Source: Streptomyces himalayensis subsp. himalayensis (lineage in GTDB: Bacteria; Actinomycetota; Actinomycetes; Streptomycetales; Streptomycetaceae). From it: DNA of 64,000 nt. Position numbers and translations under genes: made by a program. The notes under the pieces were generated by a model. The model was not told the DNA's origin. It saw only the letters and a program-made list of their open reading frames with translations, and ran no database searches. Positions within the stretch are counted from its first letter, which is position 1. Each line of letters starts with the position of its first letter. Of the stretch, positions 61,779-64,000 are shown piece by piece. The stretch spans positions 248,001-312,000 of the forward strand of contig NZ_JACEHE010000005.1 in assembly GCF_013778455.1 (NCBI RefSeq). The letters run 5' to 3'.

Positions 61779-62362
61779 CGGTCGGTCCTTGGTGCGAAGC
61801 AGAGGAGGGAGAGAAGCCCGGCCAGGAAGACGGCGGCGGCCCCCACGGTGGCGTGGGTGACGTGAGCCGCCTCGGTGACGATCACCCAGGGGTAGGGGTC
61901 GTCGCGGCTCCGGCCGCCGAGGAACATGGCCTGGATCATCCAGAAGACGGGGAGCAAGGGCGCGCGGTGGCCCATCAGGGGCCAGGCGCCTATGGCGAGT
62001 CCGCAGAAAAGCAGGTTGTTCCGCGCGGCCACCAACGTGGCCTCCGATCCCAGGAGAGACATTCCCGCAGCCACTGCTGTCACGAGGAGCGCGAAGCCCG
62101 ACACAAGCATGATGTCTCTCGCGTCGATTCGGCGGATGGCGGAGCGTTCCACCGAAGGCATCCGCCTTTCGAGGCAGGCGATCAAGGAGACGCTCGGAAT
62201 GAGGGAGACGAAGTTGCTGAGCTCCGTCACCATCGCGTAGTGCCCCATGAACGAGGGGAAGACGACTTCGACACCACCGGTCATGCTGACGCCCAGGACG
62301 AAAGCGAGCAGTGCACCAGGTAGCAATCTGAGGGCGCCCCGCTGACGTAGCCACCAGATCAT
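61775..62362 (-). CDS. Small membrane protein of the ABC cassette
   Basis: A 195-residue protein with about five to six membrane helices (MIWWLRQRGALRLLPGALLA at the start, then LVSGFALLVTAVAAGM and AAVFLAGLLSLLCFAP). It may be the permease partner of the ATPase. No family recognised. It lies 2 bp after the larger membrane gene. Confidence 0.75.
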   Translation of the reverse strand: MIWWLRQRGALRLLPGALLAFVLGVSMTGGVEVVFPSFMGHYAMVTELSNFVSLIPSVSLIACLERRMPSVERSAIRRIDARDIMLVSGFALLVTAVAAGMSLLGSEATLVAARNNLLFCGLAIGAWPLMGHRAPLLPVFWMIQAMFLGGRSRDDPYPWVIVTEAAHVTHATVGAAAVFLAGLLSLLCFAPRTDR

Positions 62363-62364
62363 GT

Positions 62365-63648
62365 TCAGCGACCCGCCTGGCAGGCGGATCGGAGCTGCTG
62401 GGCGTACCAGGTCTTCTGCTCCTGCAGGGGCAGCTTGCTCACTCTGGCTGTCTCGGACAGGAGCTGTTCCCTGGTTTGGCCTTGGCTGAACTCTTGAGTC
62501 TCCCGGGAGAGCCACGCCATGTAATGGTTCTCAACCCCTATGGTCTGGGCCGCCCAGAGGGTGTTGTAATGCAGCATGTTCCAGTTCGGTTTCTCGCAGG
62601 GCATGCCGACCACGGAAATGGCAATGTTCTCCCGAAGGGCTTGATTCGCGTTGCCCGGTACGAGGTCGAGTGTCCAGCCTTCTCCGTCGGTATCGATCTG
62701 TCGAACGTCTGCCACGGCGATATCGGTAATACGTTGGGGTTTCTGGGCGATGATGCCCCTGGCCTCCAACTGGCCCATCATTTCTTTGAGTTTGGCCTGA
62801 ACTTCACCGATGTGATCGGAGCCGGCTTCCGGCAGACAGACCTTGGGCCTGTTCCCCTCGCAGGTGACAGGGGCCAAGCCCTTGGAGGTCGGGGGAACCG
62901 AACGCCAGTCCATGGTAATGCTGTAGGCGCCGAGCAGGCCGCTGACTGCGATGACGAGAGACAGGGCGACAGAGCGGACATGGTCGCGGCGAGGACCTGC
63001 CAGCACGACGCAGGCAAGGGCCAGACAAACCGTGGGCAGAATCGCGGCTGCCGTCATGGCCGGCGAGTAGGCCTCACCGAATCCCACCCAAGCAATTGAC
63101 CCGGTGACATGGTGCGCCCAGAAGCTGTCCGTACCCAGCGGAAAGCTGATGCCTATGAAGACCACCACCGATACAAGTGGTGCAGAGTACAGCGCATGAA
63201 GTCGGCGGCCGATGACGAATCCGATGACGGCATGGGCGGTGAGCAGGACCACCACGATGCCCATGAGATGCAGTGCGTACAGATCGGGAAGGATTCCGAC
63301 CACCCATAGCCCACCTGCCATGACTCCAGCAGTCAGCAGCGACAGGGACACCACGGTAATAAGGATGGGTTGCAGTGCGATGCGCCACGTGGGCTTGGCG
63401 GTACCCAACTCCCAGGTGCCCAAAGCCCTGAGCCGGGTCGCTTCCACGGCGCTCAGGCCAGCCACAGCTGCGGCGGCCATCGGGACGGGGGCATGCACCG
63501 CGTACGACGCCGCCTGCGCCGCCCAAGGCAGAACGATGAGCTCCTCGATGTGCCGGGTGCTCGTGAGAAAAATGTAGGAGAAGAAGAGGCCGATAAAGGG
63601 CATGGCCAGCACAGCAGGGTGTGTGCGGAGAGAGGTGGAGATTCGCAT
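62365..63648 (-). CDS. Large membrane protein of the ABC cassette
   Basis: A 427-residue protein taking ATG 63648 (GAGGCC upstream). The first 250 residues hold about six helices; the last 170 are soluble and probably extracytoplasmic (VTCEGNRPKVCLPEAGSDHI with two cysteines, then KLKEMMGQLEARG). I do not recognise it; it could be a permease with a large receptor-like loop. Codon use is more A+T-rich than in the surrounding chromosome, a hint of transfer. Confidence 0.72.
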   Translation of the reverse strand: MRISTSLRTHPAVLAMPFIGLFFSYIFLTSTRHIEELIVLPWAAQAASYAVHAPVPMAAAAVAGLSAVEATRLRALGTWELGTAKPTWRIALQPILITVVSLSLLTAGVMAGGLWVVGILPDLYALHLMGIVVVLLTAHAVIGFVIGRRLHALYSAPLVSVVVFIGISFPLGTDSFWAHHVTGSIAWVGFGEAYSPAMTAAAILPTVCLALACVVLAGPRRDHVRSVALSLVIAVSGLLGAYSITMDWRSVPPTSKGLAPVTCEGNRPKVCLPEAGSDHIGEVQAKLKEMMGQLEARGIIAQKPQRITDIAVADVRQIDTDGEGWTLDLVPGNANQALRENIAISVVGMPCEKPNWNMLHYNTLWAAQTIGVENHYMAWLSRETQEFSQGQTREQLLSETARVSKLPLQEQKTWYAQQLRSACQAGR

Positions 63649-63709
63649 GAGGCCTCGTATGGAGAGCAAAGCCTGGCCTCCGCGCACCCTGCGCGAAGGC
63701 CAGGCAGGA

Positions 63710-64000
63710 TCAGTCGGCCAGGGTGGTGTCTACGTTGACCGTTTGAACGGTGACGGCGCAAGAAATGCACCCCGAACCGATCTGATCGATTTCGAAGTAG
63801 TAACTGTCGTAAGGCAGCCCCGACTGGGTGGCAGTGCTCTTGTAGCCCGAGCCGTTGAAGCAGTTGGTGAACCTGGAGGTTTCGTGCTTCACGTCGCTCC
63901 CCCAATTTATCTGCCCCCAAAGCGCCACATCCACGCTGGTCCTGCCGTACACCTCTGCGCAGTAGGTGAAGTTGATTTCGTTGTACGACTCGTCGACCCA
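63710..64000 (-). CDS. Cysteine-containing small protein, 5' part outside the window
   Basis: An open frame runs off the right edge; the last 96 residues are seen. Four cysteines (TYCAEV, TNCFNG, GCISCAV) and Thr/Ser/Asn/Gly-rich, low-charge sequence look extracellular. It is the first visible gene of the ABC cassette, so it may be its substrate or a secreted partner. Its N-terminus, and thus a signal peptide, cannot be seen. A GTG at 63952 is an unlikely start because conserved-looking frame continues upstream. Confidence 0.6.
   Translation of the reverse strand, partial: WVDESYNEINFTYCAEVYGRTSVDVALWGQINWGSDVKHETSRFTNCFNGSGYKSTATQSGLPYDSYYFEIDQIGSGCISCAVTVQTVNVDTTLAD

Overview
The window is high-G+C chromosomal DNA with dense, GC-biased coding, GTG and ATC starts, leaderless-looking genes, an ESX-type mycosin, a conservon and DmdR-type iron control. 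All of this points to a Streptomyces chromosome. Gene order also matches what I remember of the S. coelicolor core around SCO1590-SCO1631. That synteny is from memory, not a search.

Left part (1-16.6 kb), housekeeping: DUF1918 protein, GHL10 glycosidase-like lipoprotein/secreted protein, 3-hydroxybutyryl-CoA dehydrogenase, Nudix hydrolase, HTH-TPR regulator, SpoIIE-type phosphatase, pheS-pheT, a PAS histidine kinase, a TrmH-type RNA methyltransferase and the infC-rpmI-rplT translation operon. infC appears to start at an ATC codon behind a terminator-like hairpin. A DUF1844 gene diverges from it and an SseB protein follows.

Middle (16.9-38 kb): a mycosin protease translationally coupled to a long proline-rich one-TM protein, a D-threonine-aldolase-like PLP enzyme, and a gamma-glutamylation cluster (SDR, aldehyde dehydrogenase, GlnA4-type glutamine synthetase, divergent FadR-type regulator, class I amidotransferase-like hydrolase) for amine/ethanolamine use. 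Then come an APH-fold kinase, a TroA-like binding protein, an XRE-cupin regulator, a secreted beta-propeller, a glycine-betaine ABC transporter whose permease carries two binding domains, a 5'-3' exonuclease, and a siderophore-interacting reductase behind a near-perfect iron box.

Right part (38-64 kb): an APC permease, an IS110 remnant, a Ser/Thr kinase fused to a repetitive YVTN propeller, a small secreted protein, a pseudouridine synthase, and a full rar/Cvn conservon (A-B-C-D-E, with a P450 lacking ExxR). Next is a TetR regulator divergent from an operon of two DUF1989 proteins, a biotin-dependent urea/guanidine carboxylase and allophanate hydrolase. The APC permease 11 kb away carries the same operator as this operon, so the two look like one nitrogen-scavenging regulon split by other genes. 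A HelY-type helicase follows. At the right edge a broken diacylglycerol-kinase 3' end abuts a more A+T-rich ABC-transporter cassette with a cysteine-containing small protein.

Non-coding DNA is unusually rich in minisatellites (periods 9, 14, 15, 22, 24, 27, about 40, 47 and 98 bp) and in copies of two dispersed inverted-repeat families. No tRNA, rRNA or CRISPR was seen.
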